DNA of 64,000 bases from Geobacter sp. (GCA_003490025.1 DNJC01000115.1:1-64000); one strand, 5' to 3'; shown: positions 1 to 9,153, counted from the first letter of the stretch. The notes: generated by a model from the letters alone, not told the origin. Translations and numbers: made by a program.

Positions 1-55
1 TTTAGGTTTTAGGTGCCTTTTATGCCTTTTGGTGGCGAACCTGTAGGAGTAGCGT

Positions 56-1120
56 ATGTTGAACATTGCACTGGTTGGCTGCGGCAGGATTTCGGTACGT
101 CACGCGGAGCTTTTGGGTAGCGGCTTGATCGGACAGGCACGACTCGCAGCGGTATGCGACATCGACCCGGCCAGGGCGCGGTCCCTGGGGGAGCAGTACG
201 GCGTGCCGTATTACACGGACATGCACGAGATGGCCGGGAAGGAAAAGGACCTCGACATCATCACGCTGCTTACTCCGAGCGGCCTTCATGCCGAGCACGT
301 CATCGGCCTTGCCCCCTACGGCAAACACCTGATAGTGGAAAAGCCGATGGCGCTTTGCCTGGACGACGCCGACCAGATGATCAAGACCTGCGACGAGTAC
401 GGCATCAAGCTTTTCGTCATCAAGCAGAACAGGTTCAACATCCCGGTGATGAAACTCAGGGAAGCGATGGAGGGTAAGCGCTTCGGCAAACTGGTCCTGG
501 GTACGGTGCGGGTCAGATGGTGCAGGGACCAGGCGTACTACGACCACGACTCGTGGCGCGGCACCTGGGCCTACGACGGCGGCGTCTTCGCCAACCAGGC
601 GAGCCACCACATCGACCTCCTGGAGTGGATGATGGGGAGCGTCGAGTCTGTCTTCGCCAAGAGCACCACGGCGCTGGTGAACATCGAGACGGAGGATACC
701 GGCATAGTGGTCCTCAAGTTCCGAAACGGCGCCCTCGGGGTGATCGAGGCGACCACGGCGACAAGGCCAAAGGACCTGGAAGGTTCCATATCCATACTGG
801 GAGAAAAGGGGACCGTCGAGATAGGCGGCTTCGCCGTGAACCAGATGAAGACCTGGAACTTTGTCCACAGGATCCCCGAGGACGAGGAGATCCTGAACAA
901 CTATTCGGTCAACCCTCCCGACGTCTACGGCTTCGGGCACAAGGCCTACTACGAGCACGTGGTCGACTGTGTCGTGAACAACAAGAAGGCGCTCATCGAC
1001 GGACTCGAGGGAAGAAAAAGCCTTGAACTCATCTCCGCCATCTACGAGTCGATCGAAACCGGCAGGGAGGTATTCCTGCGGTTCGTGCCGCAAAAGTGCA
1101 AGCTGGGGATAAAGCATTGA
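56..1120 (+). CDS. Gfo/Idh/MocA-family sugar dehydrogenase (WlbA/WbpB-like)
   Basis: A 354-residue NAD(P)-dependent oxidoreductase. The N-terminus has the Rossmann glycine motif GCGRIS (about residues 8-13), and the family EKP motif is at residues 95-97; its lysine is the usual catalytic base. The GGGVFxNQASHHIDLL-like stretch (YDGGVFANQASHHID, about 178-192) supplies the conserved substrate-side histidines. ATG at 56 follows TAGGAG. An acyltransferase overlaps its end and a DegT aminotransferase comes next. That trio matches the WlbA-WlbB-WlbC (WbpB-D-E) route to 3-acetamido sugars on UDP-hexuronic acids, so oxidation at C3 of a nucleotide sugar is the likely reaction. The family is firm; the exact substrate is inferred from context. 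Confidence 0.88.
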   Translation: MLNIALVGCGRISVRHAELLGSGLIGQARLAAVCDIDPARARSLGEQYGVPYYTDMHEMAGKEKDLDIITLLTPSGLHAEHVIGLAPYGKHLIVEKPMALCLDDADQMIKTCDEYGIKLFVIKQNRFNIPVMKLREAMEGKRFGKLVLGTVRVRWCRDQAYYDHDSWRGTWAYDGGVFANQASHHIDLLEWMMGSVESVFAKSTTALVNIETEDTGIVVLKFRNGALGVIEATTATRPKDLEGSISILGEKGTVEIGGFAVNQMKTWNFVHRIPEDEEILNNYSVNPPDVYGFGHKAYYEHVVDCVVNNKKALIDGLEGRKSLELISAIYESIETGREVFLRFVPQKCKLGIKH

Positions 1121-1713
1121 TAGCGAGTACGGCCATAATCCATCCCGGTGTCGAGTTGGGCGAGGAGGTCGTGGTCGAGGACTTCTGCATCATCGGCGCC
1201 CCCTTCAGGGGACAGCCGGAGGGGACGGTGACCCGTATAGGTAGAGGTGCGGTGATCCGTTCGCACACGGTCATCTATGCCGGCAATGTCATCGGCGAGA
1301 ACTTCCAGACCGGCAACAAGGCGAACATACGCGAATGCAACACGATCGGCGACAACGTGAGTATCGGTACGCTGTCGGTGGTAGAGCACCACGTGGAGAT
1401 AGGAAACGAGGTCCGGATCCACACGCAGGCCTTCGTACCGGAGTACTCCATCCTCGAGGAGGGGTGCTGGCTGGGGCCGCAGGTGACGGTGACCAACGCG
1501 AAGTTCCCGCAGTCGCCCGATGTGAAGAACGGGCTGCGCGGGGCGCACGTAAAGAGGAAGGCGAAGATAGGCGCCGGCTCGACGCTGCTTCCCGGTGTGG
1601 TCGTCGGCGAGAACGCCCTCATCGGCGCAGGAAGCGTCGTCACCAAGGACGTCGGGGCCGACACCATCTGCGCTGGCAACCCGGCGAAGTTTGTGAGGAA
1701 GATTCACTACTGA
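1117..1713 (+). CDS. Left-handed beta-helix (hexapeptide repeat) N-acyltransferase, WlbB/WbpD-like
   Basis: About 198 residues built almost wholly of imperfect hexapeptide repeats ([LIV]GxxxxI), the signature of trimeric acetyl- or acyl-CoA-dependent transferases. It ends with the usual AGNPAKFVRKI motif. I chose the TTG at 1117 because GGGG lies 8 nt upstream and the start overlaps the TGA of the preceding gene, which suggests translational coupling. A GTG at 1096 is in frame but has no visible ribosome site. With the upstream dehydrogenase and downstream aminotransferase it probably acetylates the 3-amino group of a nucleotide sugar in the cytoplasm. Confidence 0.85.
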   Translation: MIASTAIIHPGVELGEEVVVEDFCIIGAPFRGQPEGTVTRIGRGAVIRSHTVIYAGNVIGENFQTGNKANIRECNTIGDNVSIGTLSVVEHHVEIGNEVRIHTQAFVPEYSILEEGCWLGPQVTVTNAKFPQSPDVKNGLRGAHVKRKAKIGAGSTLLPGVVVGENALIGAGSVVTKDVGADTICAGNPAKFVRKIHY

Positions 1714-1744
1714 AACACCATAAAAACCGAAAACCAAAAACTGA

Positions 1745-1950
1745 TTGCCACAAAAAAGCACAAAAGTCACAAAAAAACCCTAAAATCTTTATTGGTAAAA
1801 TCTTTATAGAGTCGGTTTTTAGTAACTAGGTTTTGAGGTTGAGCAACCGTTTGATTTTCAGGGTTCATTTTGAGCACAAAGCCTTCAGCGGTTTTGTTTG
1901 ATCAATGTTTTAGGCTTCCTTTTTGTGTTTTTTGTGCTTTTTTGTGGCAA
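1745..1950. repeat. Inverted A/T-rich repeat pair in intergenic spacer
   Basis: The left arm (1745-1775) begins GCCACAAAAAAGCACAAAA and continues with CACAAAAA. The right arm (1919-1950) is its reverse complement, ending TTTTGTGCTTTTTTGTGGC. The arms enclose about 140 bp of A/T-rich sequence without a gene. Similar pairs lie at 3115-3264 and, in a variant form, 4293-4396, and a single arm is at 24401-24433. Transcribed, the pair could fold into a long hairpin. Confidence 0.75.
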
Positions 1951-2001
1951 TAAAGCCTTTCAGGTTTTCCGGGTTTTGGTTTTGTAACAAGGGAAAAACA
2001 G

Positions 2002-3114
2002 ATGATTCCTTTAGTCGACCTGGAGGCGCAGTACCAAGAGATCAAGACGGAGATCGCCGCCGTGATCGACGAGGTGCTCTGCTCCAAGGCTTTCATCCAG
2101 GGGAAGTACGCGGCGGCCTTCGAAAAGGAGTTCGCCCCGCTGCAGCACTGCGCCCAGGCCATCGGATGCTCCAACGGCACCTCGGCGATTTTCCTCGCGC
2201 TGAAGGCGCTGGGGATAGGGGAAGGGGACGAGGTGATCACTACCCCCAACACCTTCTTCGCCACCGTGGAAGCGATCTGCCACGTCGGCGCGACACCTGT
2301 CTTCGTGGATATCGACCCGGACTGCTACACCATCGATCCCTCGCTCATCGAGGCGAAGATGACGGGAAGGACCAGGGCGCTGATCCCGGTGCACATCCAC
2401 GGCAACCCCTGCCGCATGGACCTGATCATGGATATCGCCAGGAGGAACGATCTCAAGGTGATAGAGGACTGTGCCCAGGCGCATCTCGCCACCTTCCACG
2501 GGAAAGCGGTCGGCTCCTTCGGCGATGCCGGGACCTTCAGCTTCTATCCCGGCAAGAATCTCGGCGCCTACGGCGATGCGGGTGCGGTGACTACCAGCGA
2601 TGCGGAACTGGCGGAGAAAATAAGACTTCTGGTGGACCACGGCAGGGACACGAAGTACACCCACAAGATCGTCGGCTACAACCACAGGATGGACGGCCTG
2701 CAGGCCGGAATCCTCACGGTGAAGCTCAGGTACCTGAAGCAGTGGACGGCGCTGAGGCAGAGAAATGCCGGGCTCTACCGCTCATTGCTGAAAGATGTCG
2801 AAGGCTTGAAACTCCCGGTGTCGCACGAGCTCGCCTCCCATGTGTTTCACCTGTTCGTGGTGCAGGTGCCGGAGAGGGACAGGGTGCTGTCGTACCTGAA
2901 CCGGCACGGTGTTGCGGCAGGGATCCACTACCCGGTCCCGCTGCACCTGCAACCGGCGCTGAGCTACCTGGGGTACCAGGAAGGGGATTTCCCCGTTACC
3001 GAGCATGCCGCGCGGCACATGCTGAGCCTGCCCATGTATCCCGAGCTTTCAGGTGAACAGATCGAGTCGATCTGTGAGCTTTTGAAATCGGCGCGGAAAA
3101 ACCGAAAAACCTGA
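2002..3114 (+). CDS. DegT/DnrJ/EryC1/StrS aminotransferase (WlbC/WbpE-like)
   Basis: A 370-residue PLP-dependent sugar aminotransferase. The lysine expected to bind PLP is K185 in FYPGKNLGAYGDAG. The cofactor-binding EDCAQAH segment and the substrate-loop NGTSAIFLAL region are both present, and the length is typical. ATG at 2002 follows AAGGG. It probably transfers an amino group from glutamate to the 3-keto sugar made by the first gene, ahead of acylation by the second. A long repeat-filled spacer separates it from those genes, but order and orientation suggest one pathway. Confidence 0.88.
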   Translation: MIPLVDLEAQYQEIKTEIAAVIDEVLCSKAFIQGKYAAAFEKEFAPLQHCAQAIGCSNGTSAIFLALKALGIGEGDEVITTPNTFFATVEAICHVGATPVFVDIDPDCYTIDPSLIEAKMTGRTRALIPVHIHGNPCRMDLIMDIARRNDLKVIEDCAQAHLATFHGKAVGSFGDAGTFSFYPGKNLGAYGDAGAVTTSDAELAEKIRLLVDHGRDTKYTHKIVGYNHRMDGLQAGILTVKLRYLKQWTALRQRNAGLYRSLLKDVEGLKLPVSHELASHVFHLFVVQVPERDRVLSYLNRHGVAAGIHYPVPLHLQPALSYLGYQEGDFPVTEHAARHMLSLPMYPELSGEQIESICELLKSARKNRKT

Positions 3115-3264
3115 TCGCCACAAAAAGGCACAAAATACACAAAAAGAGTCCAAAAACTCTTTTCGACGAAGGCAGGCACACCGACAAAGCGACTAATTGA
3201 GATAAACGAGGGTTCGGAAGTTTTTAGTGGTGTTTTTTGTGTCTTTTGCGCTTTTTCGTGGCAA
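3115..3264. repeat. Inverted A/T-rich repeat pair, second copy
   Basis: The left arm at 3115-3146 (CGCCACAAAAAGGCACAAAA type) and the right arm at 3234-3264 (GTCTTTTGCGCTTTTTCGTGGC type) face each other across about 90 bp. This is the same family as 1745-1950. It fills the whole gap between the aminotransferase and the next glycosyltransferase. Confidence 0.72.
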
Positions 3265-3316
3265 TTATGTTTCGGGGTTTTAGGTTTTTGCCTTAGACCG
3301 ATCAAAGGAAGATTAG

Positions 3317-4273
3317 ATGTACAGAGACAAGAAGATAGCCCTGGTGATTCCTGCCTACAACGAAGAAAAGCTGATCGGGCAGACACTCGCGAACATCCCT
3401 GAGTGCATCGACACCGTCTACGTCGTGGACGACAAGAGCCCTGACAACCAGAACAGCGTGATCCTCAAGTGCGCCGAGAAGGACAGGCGCATCACCCTGG
3501 TAAAGCACGAGGAGAACCAGGGACCGGGCGGCGCGATCATCACCGGCTACCTGAGGGCCAACCAGGACGGGCACGACATCTCCGTCGTGGTCGGCGGCGA
3601 TTTCCAGATGGACCTCTCCGAGGTGAACCATCTCCTGGACCCGGTGGTCGAGGGAAAGGCGGACTACGCCAAGGGGAACCGCTTCCTGCTCTCCAAACTG
3701 CAGGACACCCTCTCGAAAATGCCCAAGATCAGGCTCTTCGGCAACTGGATCATCACCGTGCTGACCAAGGTCGCATCCGGTTTTTACAAGACCATGGACG
3801 TGGTCGACGGCTACACCGCCATCACCAGTCAGGCGATAGAGGTCATCGACTGGTCCAGGGCATGGAAGCGCTACGGCTACCCGATGGACTTCCTGATCAG
3901 GTTGAACGCCTACGGCTTCAAGATCATCGAGGTGCCGAGGACGGCCGTGTACCTCCCCGGGGAGCGCCAGTCGCAGATCAAGGGATTCAACTACGCCATG
4001 AAGGTCTCCCCGATGCTGATCAGGAACTTCTTCTGGCGCCTGAACTTCAAGTACCTGTTCGTGGATTTCCATCCGCTGGTGTTTTTCTACTACCTGTCCT
4101 TCTTCCTCGTCCCGGTGGGGCTTGGTTTCGGCGGGTATCTCGCCGTCGACTGGCTCTTTTTCGGCGGGTACAACGTCACGGCGCCGCGGGCGGTGCTCGA
4201 TGCCCTGATGCTTATTTCCGGTTTCCAGTTCCTGTTGTTCGCGATGCTGTTCGACATGGAATGCAGCAAGTGA
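3317..4273 (+). CDS. GT2-family glycosyltransferase with C-terminal membrane segments (DPM1/DPG-synthase-like)
   Basis: 318 residues. The N-terminal GT-A fold is clear: VIPAYNEEKLIG at about 10-21, VVDDKSPDN at about 34-42 and the GGDFQMD metal-binding region near 97. After about residue 240 there are two hydrophobic segments (FFYYLSFFLVPVGLGF and ALMLISGFQFLLFAMLF). This design is typical of enzymes that move a sugar from a nucleotide donor to undecaprenyl or dolichyl phosphate at the inner face of the cytoplasmic membrane. The start ATG follows AAGGAAG. It is a plausible donor-maker for the GT-C proteins downstream. Confidence 0.85.
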   Translation: MYRDKKIALVIPAYNEEKLIGQTLANIPECIDTVYVVDDKSPDNQNSVILKCAEKDRRITLVKHEENQGPGGAIITGYLRANQDGHDISVVVGGDFQMDLSEVNHLLDPVVEGKADYAKGNRFLLSKLQDTLSKMPKIRLFGNWIITVLTKVASGFYKTMDVVDGYTAITSQAIEVIDWSRAWKRYGYPMDFLIRLNAYGFKIIEVPRTAVYLPGERQSQIKGFNYAMKVSPMLIRNFFWRLNFKYLFVDFHPLVFFYYLSFFLVPVGLGFGGYLAVDWLFFGGYNVTAPRAVLDALMLISGFQFLLFAMLFDMECSK

Positions 4274-4292
4274 ATCAAAACCTTTAAACCGT

Positions 4293-4396
4293 CAGCCACA
4301 GAGAAAATCTGAGCAAAGACAAAAAAGGGTTACGTCAAAGGCTTTTCCCTTGTTAAAGCCTTACTCGGATTCTCTCAGAAGTTCTCTGTGGCAAAT
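4293..4396. repeat. Inverted repeat pair, variant GCCACAGAGAAAA form
   Basis: The left arm starts GCCACAGAGAAAATCTGAG at 4294. The right arm at about 4370-4395 reads TCTCTCAGAAGTTCTCTGTGGC. The organisation matches the two preceding repeat pairs, but the arm sequence is different. It runs right up to the next gene and would add about 25 odd residues if an upstream start were chosen there. Confidence 0.65.
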
Positions 4397-4424
4397 GGTT
4401 TGGTTTTTGGGGTTTTTGCCTGTA

Positions 4425-5612
4425 ATGATAGCAACGCTCAGAAGCGAAATACGCCTTACCGATGTGGTCCGCAGCCTCCTTTTCAACCGGGGATACACCG
4501 CGAAACTGGAGAGCGAACTCACCCGCTACTTCGGCGTGCAGAATTCGCTGCTGACCCATTCCGGCCGGACCGGGCTCTATTTCCTGCTGAAGGCCTTGCC
4601 GCACCGAAAGGTGTATCTCCCGGCGTATAACTGCTGGGCAGTCACCGAGGCCGCGACCCGGGCGGGAAAAGAAATAGAGTACGTCGATATCCGGCTTGAA
4701 GATTTCAACATGGATGTCGCCAAACTCAGAAGTTCTCTTGCTGCCGACTCCATCATAGTTGCCACCCACCAGTTCGGGATACCGTGCGATATAGACGGCA
4801 TCCTGGAACTCGCCAGGGAGCGAGACTGCATCGTCCTGGAAGACAATGCCCCGGCCATCGGTTCCGAGGTCGCAGGCAGGAAGACCGGAAGCTTCGGCAC
4901 CGCCAGCATCGTCAGCTTCGACCACTCCAAGGCTATCGTCTCCGGAAAGGGCGGGGCGATCCTCTTCACAGACGATGTCCTGTACCAAAGGGTCAAAAAG
5001 CTCCATGACGAAACCGTGGCGATGCCCGGTCCGTTCCAGTCGCTGCGCTACATGCTGGTCGCCCTGGCCTATTCATACGCCACCCACAAATGGGTTTATC
5101 GAACAACCTATGCCTTGTTCCGACGCATCAGGGGCTGCAGCAAGTCCGAGCCCGCCTACGATCTGACCGGGCAGAACCCGTCATACCTTTTGGGGTGTGA
5201 CGAAATGAGGGCGAAGGTCGCCTACCTGGGCATGAAGCGTTTGGCCGGAACCCTTTCCAGGAGGGAGAAGATCGTCGATTTCTATCGGGAAATCACCTCG
5301 GGCAACGAAAGGATCATCGCCCCCGTCATTCCGGACGGCTGCAAGGCCGCCCTGCTCAAGTTCCCGATCCGGCTCGACGGCTTCGACCGCGATTTCTTTT
5401 ATGCGCGCTGCCTTGCCAAAGGGGTGGATATCGGTTTCCTTTTCCCTTTTCATTACCAAGGCGCCGACGACGATTGCCCCAACGCGAGGGCGGCGGCGAG
5501 TCAGGCCATGTCGCTTCCCGTGCATGGAGCACTCGGTCGGGGCGACCTGGACAGGATCAAGAACGCCCTTGCCGATGAGAAAAGCTACCTGGCGGCTTCC
5601 CCCGTGAAGTAG
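4425..5612 (+). CDS. DegT/DnrJ/EryC1/StrS-type PLP aminotransferase, second copy
   Basis: About 395 residues. K169 in SFDHSKAIVSGKGG is the probable PLP lysine, preceded by the cofactor-contacting LEDNAPAIG motif. It is longer and clearly divergent from the enzyme at 2002, so it probably acts on another sugar or a keto substrate. I chose ATG 4425 because the in-frame extension to 4350 would be encoded by the inverted repeat. No strong ribosome site is visible, so the start is uncertain. The next gene is a methyltransferase on the same strand. Confidence 0.78.
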   Translation: MIATLRSEIRLTDVVRSLLFNRGYTAKLESELTRYFGVQNSLLTHSGRTGLYFLLKALPHRKVYLPAYNCWAVTEAATRAGKEIEYVDIRLEDFNMDVAKLRSSLAADSIIVATHQFGIPCDIDGILELARERDCIVLEDNAPAIGSEVAGRKTGSFGTASIVSFDHSKAIVSGKGGAILFTDDVLYQRVKKLHDETVAMPGPFQSLRYMLVALAYSYATHKWVYRTTYALFRRIRGCSKSEPAYDLTGQNPSYLLGCDEMRAKVAYLGMKRLAGTLSRREKIVDFYREITSGNERIIAPVIPDGCKAALLKFPIRLDGFDRDFFYARCLAKGVDIGFLFPFHYQGADDDCPNARAAASQAMSLPVHGALGRGDLDRIKNALADEKSYLAASPVK

Positions 5613-5715
5613 CCGGGCCTTCTCGAGAAAAGATAACCTCGCCTTTTCTCGGAAAAAAATAAAAGTATGCAAATAGGTCTCCTTTCCCACGGCGGATCTT
5701 CAGCGGGTGCACAGC

Positions 5716-6423
5716 ATGAAACTTTTCGGTTCCGACCTGAACCAGGCCAATAGTGATTACTTCAGCAAGGGCGCCCAACTTGAGTACTACAAGGAGAGGT
5801 TCTTCGCCCTGATGCCGCCGGAAGAGGTCTTGTTCCCCAAGTACCTGAGAGAGGACCAGAGCGTGCTCGACCTGGGATGCGGGGCGGGCAGGACCACCTT
5901 CCACATAAAGAAGGTGACGGAGCGGGTGATAGGGGTCGATCTTTCGGAGGTACTGATAGCATCGGCGCAGGCGAACCATCCCGGCGTTGATTTCAGGGTG
6001 ATGGACGCCGGGGACCTCAAGTTCGCAGACGGCAGTTTCGACGTGGTGGTCTTCTCCAACAACGGGCTTTGCTACGTGCATCCCGAGGAAAAGCGCCTGA
6101 AGGCGATCCGCGAGATACGACGCGTGCTGAAACCGGGCGGGATCTACATCTTCAGCTCCTTCAACCGTTTCCGTCCGCTGGCGCTCTATGCCTTGGTGAA
6201 TTTCGTGGTCACCAAACTCTTCATGGGGTTTTGCACCAACTACACCATTCACCTCACCCGGCATGGCGTCACGGTGAACTACGAAACCTCCCCGGCTGAA
6301 GAAACGAAACTGTTCGAGGGCATGGGATTCGAGCTGCTCGACCAGGTGCCCATGAAGGAGAAGGTCGGCAAGCTGGGGTACGAGCCTGACGTTCTCACCT
6401 ACTATGCCTTCAGGAAACGGTAG
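5716..6423 (+). CDS. Class I SAM-dependent methyltransferase
   Basis: About 235 residues. SAM-binding motif I is VLDLGCGAGRTTFHI (near 53-67). The acidic motif II follows in VIGVDLSEVLI, and IRRVLKPGGIYIFSSFN is the post-III region. No membrane segment is seen. A GTG nine bases upstream is an equally possible start. In this operon it may methylate a sugar or a lipid-linked intermediate, but the acceptor cannot be read from sequence. It is followed after 11 nt by the flippase-like protein. Confidence 0.82.
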   Translation: MKLFGSDLNQANSDYFSKGAQLEYYKERFFALMPPEEVLFPKYLREDQSVLDLGCGAGRTTFHIKKVTERVIGVDLSEVLIASAQANHPGVDFRVMDAGDLKFADGSFDVVVFSNNGLCYVHPEEKRLKAIREIRRVLKPGGIYIFSSFNRFRPLALYALVNFVVTKLFMGFCTNYTIHLTRHGVTVNYETSPAEETKLFEGMGFELLDQVPMKEKVGKLGYEPDVLTYYAFRKR

Positions 6424-6434
6424 CAGGGAGACGG

Positions 6435-7433
6435 GTGCGAAACTTCAAGACCTTAATCAAGCCGATCGGCTACCTGATAACCGCCCTCTCCGTTGGCTAT
6501 TTATGCACGATAATCGCCGGTCTCGACTGGCAGGTCCTGAAGTTCGAGAGCCCGTTGAAATCCTTTTTCTGGATCTTCCTCTTCGGCGTCTGGGCCTCGC
6601 TTTTCGTCCTGGTCGGCGCGTACAACTGGAAACTGATCCTCGATTTCCTGGGCGGGACGAGCCTCCCGCTGAAGGACGTTTTCAGCGTTTACCTCAGGTC
6701 CAACGTCGCGAAGTACCTTCCCGGCAACGTCATGCACCTGGCCGGCCGCAACTTCCTCGGGAGCAGGCTCGGCTGGAACAACAGCGAAATCGCCTTCAGC
6801 AGTCTTCTCGAAATGGTCCTCGGGCTGGGATTGACCGGCCTCATCATCGCGGCTTTCGTCGCCGCCGGGATGGTGAACCTCCCTCCCCAGGTTCCGCTTC
6901 GCCTCGATTGCGACAGGATCGCCTGGTACGCGGCGATCGCGGCGGCAGGTCTTCTTTTTTCCGTCCTCTTCATCTACGCGTACCGGCTCCTGGTCCACAG
7001 GGAGACGCCTGCTGAAACCTCGGTGAAGCTGTACGGGAGGGGGAAACAGTTCGTATCGACCAGGTTCCTGCTGCTGCTGGGGAAGATGGCTCTCCTATCC
7101 CTTGCATGTTTCGTCCTCAATTGCGCCTTCTACTTCTACCTCTGCGACCTGGTGCTCGGTTTCCGGCTGAACGCTGCCGACTTCTTCAACGCCAACACGG
7201 CCCTCGCCATCGCCGGGTACTTCGGCGTCCTCACCCCCGGCGCGCCGGGAGGGTTGGGCGTCAGGGAGTCGGTTTCCATGCTTCTCCTTTCGGCCTACGG
7301 CTATCCGAAGGAGGCGCTGGTCCTCTCCCTCATCGTGTTCCGCGTCGTCTGCACGTTGGGGGATCTCTTCCCCTACCTGGTCGTCAAGGCATGCGGCGGG
7401 AGACGGATCGAAGGGACGGACAGCAGCTCCTGA
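6435..7433 (+). CDS. Flippase-like / lysylphosphatidylglycerol-synthase transmembrane domain protein (UPF0104)
   Basis: 332 residues with about eight hydrophobic segments. The conserved features are the SxxxNxxxKYLPGNVMHLAGR region near residues 92-110 and the GVLTPGAPGGLGVRE motif near 270-284, both hallmarks of the YbhN/AglD-like family. GTG at 6435 is preceded by GGGAGA. Members often sit in polysaccharide or glycolipid loci and are thought to help move or modify lipid-linked substrates. It probably works with the surrounding glycosyltransferases in the inner membrane. Confidence 0.8.
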   Translation: MRNFKTLIKPIGYLITALSVGYLCTIIAGLDWQVLKFESPLKSFFWIFLFGVWASLFVLVGAYNWKLILDFLGGTSLPLKDVFSVYLRSNVAKYLPGNVMHLAGRNFLGSRLGWNNSEIAFSSLLEMVLGLGLTGLIIAAFVAAGMVNLPPQVPLRLDCDRIAWYAAIAAAGLLFSVLFIYAYRLLVHRETPAETSVKLYGRGKQFVSTRFLLLLGKMALLSLACFVLNCAFYFYLCDLVLGFRLNAADFFNANTALAIAGYFGVLTPGAPGGLGVRESVSMLLLSAYGYPKEALVLSLIVFRVVCTLGDLFPYLVVKACGGRRIEGTDSSS

Positions 7434-7547
7434 CCTGTCGCGGCGCGTCGTGGAGCTTTCTAAAATCAGGCACATGTGCTATAGATCAGCCTCCATCGCG
7501 TCATTGACGCTTACCGGTCACCCCTAGCGATGTTATGAAAGAGCTTT

Positions 7548-9140
7548 ATGTCGACTGATATGACCCCGACTACACATGATCGACCTGCCTCGGTTTCGTC
7601 TCCCGCCGAGAGCGGGCTGACATCCTTTCTGGAAAGGTTCGGCTGGCTTTTGCCGGTTCTTGCCGCGGTCGTCGTCTACCATGTCAGCCTCAACAACTTC
7701 TTTTCCTTTGACGACTTCATCTGGCTGGACCGGTCTCGCACCTTCAAGGAGAACTGGCTGCAGATGTTCCGGGTCGACGTGACCTATTTCGACCCGGTGG
7801 TGCATCTCCTCTTCCTCGCGGATTCCATGCTGGGCGGGCTCGACCCCCGCTGGTACCACCTGGTGGACCTCGCGGTTCACGCCGTCAACGCCGTCCTGGT
7901 CTTCCGTTTCGCCCGGCTGCTTTCCGGGGAGACGAAGAGTGCCGTGTACGCAGGGGTCCTCTTCGCCGCTTCCTTCGCCATAGCAGATGCCGTGCTCTGG
8001 TCGTCGTCGCGTGTCGATCTGCTGGCGACCTTTTTTTCGCTTTGCGCGCTGATCCAGTTCCTGCACTACCTTCGCGGCGACCGCCGGCGCAACCTGGTAC
8101 TTTGTTTCCTGGCGTTCGTCCTCGCGCTCGGGTCGAAGGGGACGCCGCTGGTCCTGCCGGTCGTCTTTTTCTGGCTCGGCGTCCAGGAGAGGAAACCGCT
8201 GCGCCACGCGCTCTGCCTGGCGCCTTTCGGCGTGCTGGTCCTGCTCTACGTCATCCTGCTGAAACTGAACATGCACCAGGCGTCTCTCCCCTTGGACAGG
8301 CTGCACTTCAACGTGAAGAACCTCGCCATGGCGTTCAGCTCGTTTTTCGTGACCGAGGAGACGCTCAAGTACGTCAACCTTCCCGCGGTGGCGGCCTCGC
8401 TCTTCCTGGTCGTCACCGCGCTATCCTTCCTGGCCGCGCCGTTTCGGGAGAGCGTCGCCATCCGCAGGACCGGCTGGTTCATGCTCGTCATGTCGCTTCT
8501 GCCGGTACTGGTGGTGACCGATTTCAAGCTGCTGACGGAGTACTCCGACCCGTACCTGCTTCTCTCCAGCCCGAGTCATCGCATCTACCTCGCCTCCGTG
8601 GGGCTGGCGCTTTTCGGCGCCGGTCTTCTCGGGCAGATGGAGCGGTTGCTGGGAAAGATATCCGTGCGCGGCGCATCGATAGCGGTGGCGGTTGTTCTTC
8701 TCGGTGCGGTGGTCGCCAACGCGTTACTGGTAAGGGAAAGGGATAAGGTCTGGCAGTGGGTGGGCGACAGGTACCGGTACGCGTTTGCCGGGCTGTCGGC
8801 GTACCGCCAGAAGATGCCTCCCGGGAGCCAGTTGGGGCTGATCTTTTTCCCGGGGTCCTCGGGGTTCCAGAACCCCATGGTCAGGGTCGCTCTGAATACC
8901 GGTGACGTCAGCCTGATCAAGGTCGTCAAGCTCGGTTTCATGGAGGACCGGGAGGTCCTGCAAAAGGCGGAGCAGAGTTACCTTTTCATATTGGAGGAGG
9001 ACGGCAAGGTGCTCGACCGGACGGAGATGTTTCGCCGGCTGCTGTTGCTGAACCGGATGGCCTTGCAGCATCCCGAGCACCCGGAGTACGTCTCGGAGTG
9101 CAAGGAGATCGGCCGCAGCATTTACGACTCGTTCGACTAG
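7548..9140 (+). CDS. Polytopic GT-C-like membrane glycosyltransferase
   Basis: 530 residues with many hydrophobic segments. The first periplasmic loop reads FFSFDDFIWLDRSRTF, where an acidic pair after the first membrane span matches the catalytic loop of GT39/GT83/TMTC-type GT-C enzymes. A soluble tail follows from about residue 400. It probably uses a polyprenyl-phosphate sugar and adds it to a glycan or protein in the periplasm. The next gene begins 13 nt later and shares the same general loop. No lineage closer than GT-C can be named confidently. Confidence 0.7.
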   Translation: MSTDMTPTTHDRPASVSSPAESGLTSFLERFGWLLPVLAAVVVYHVSLNNFFSFDDFIWLDRSRTFKENWLQMFRVDVTYFDPVVHLLFLADSMLGGLDPRWYHLVDLAVHAVNAVLVFRFARLLSGETKSAVYAGVLFAASFAIADAVLWSSSRVDLLATFFSLCALIQFLHYLRGDRRRNLVLCFLAFVLALGSKGTPLVLPVVFFWLGVQERKPLRHALCLAPFGVLVLLYVILLKLNMHQASLPLDRLHFNVKNLAMAFSSFFVTEETLKYVNLPAVAASLFLVVTALSFLAAPFRESVAIRRTGWFMLVMSLLPVLVVTDFKLLTEYSDPYLLLSSPSHRIYLASVGLALFGAGLLGQMERLLGKISVRGASIAVAVVLLGAVVANALLVRERDKVWQWVGDRYRYAFAGLSAYRQKMPPGSQLGLIFFPGSSGFQNPMVRVALNTGDVSLIKVVKLGFMEDREVLQKAEQSYLFILEEDGKVLDRTEMFRRLLLLNRMALQHPEHPEYVSECKEIGRSIYDSFD

Positions 9141-9153
9141 TTCAGGAAGGGAC

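Noticed and set aside
20..1117. Long minus-strand reading frame opposite the dehydrogenase gene
   Set aside because: It is the shadow of a GC-rich gene; the plus-strand product has clear Rossmann and EKP motifs.
4350..4424. Upstream extension of the second DegT aminotransferase
   Set aside because: The extra residues are encoded by the right arm of an inverted repeat and do not resemble an aminotransferase N-terminus.
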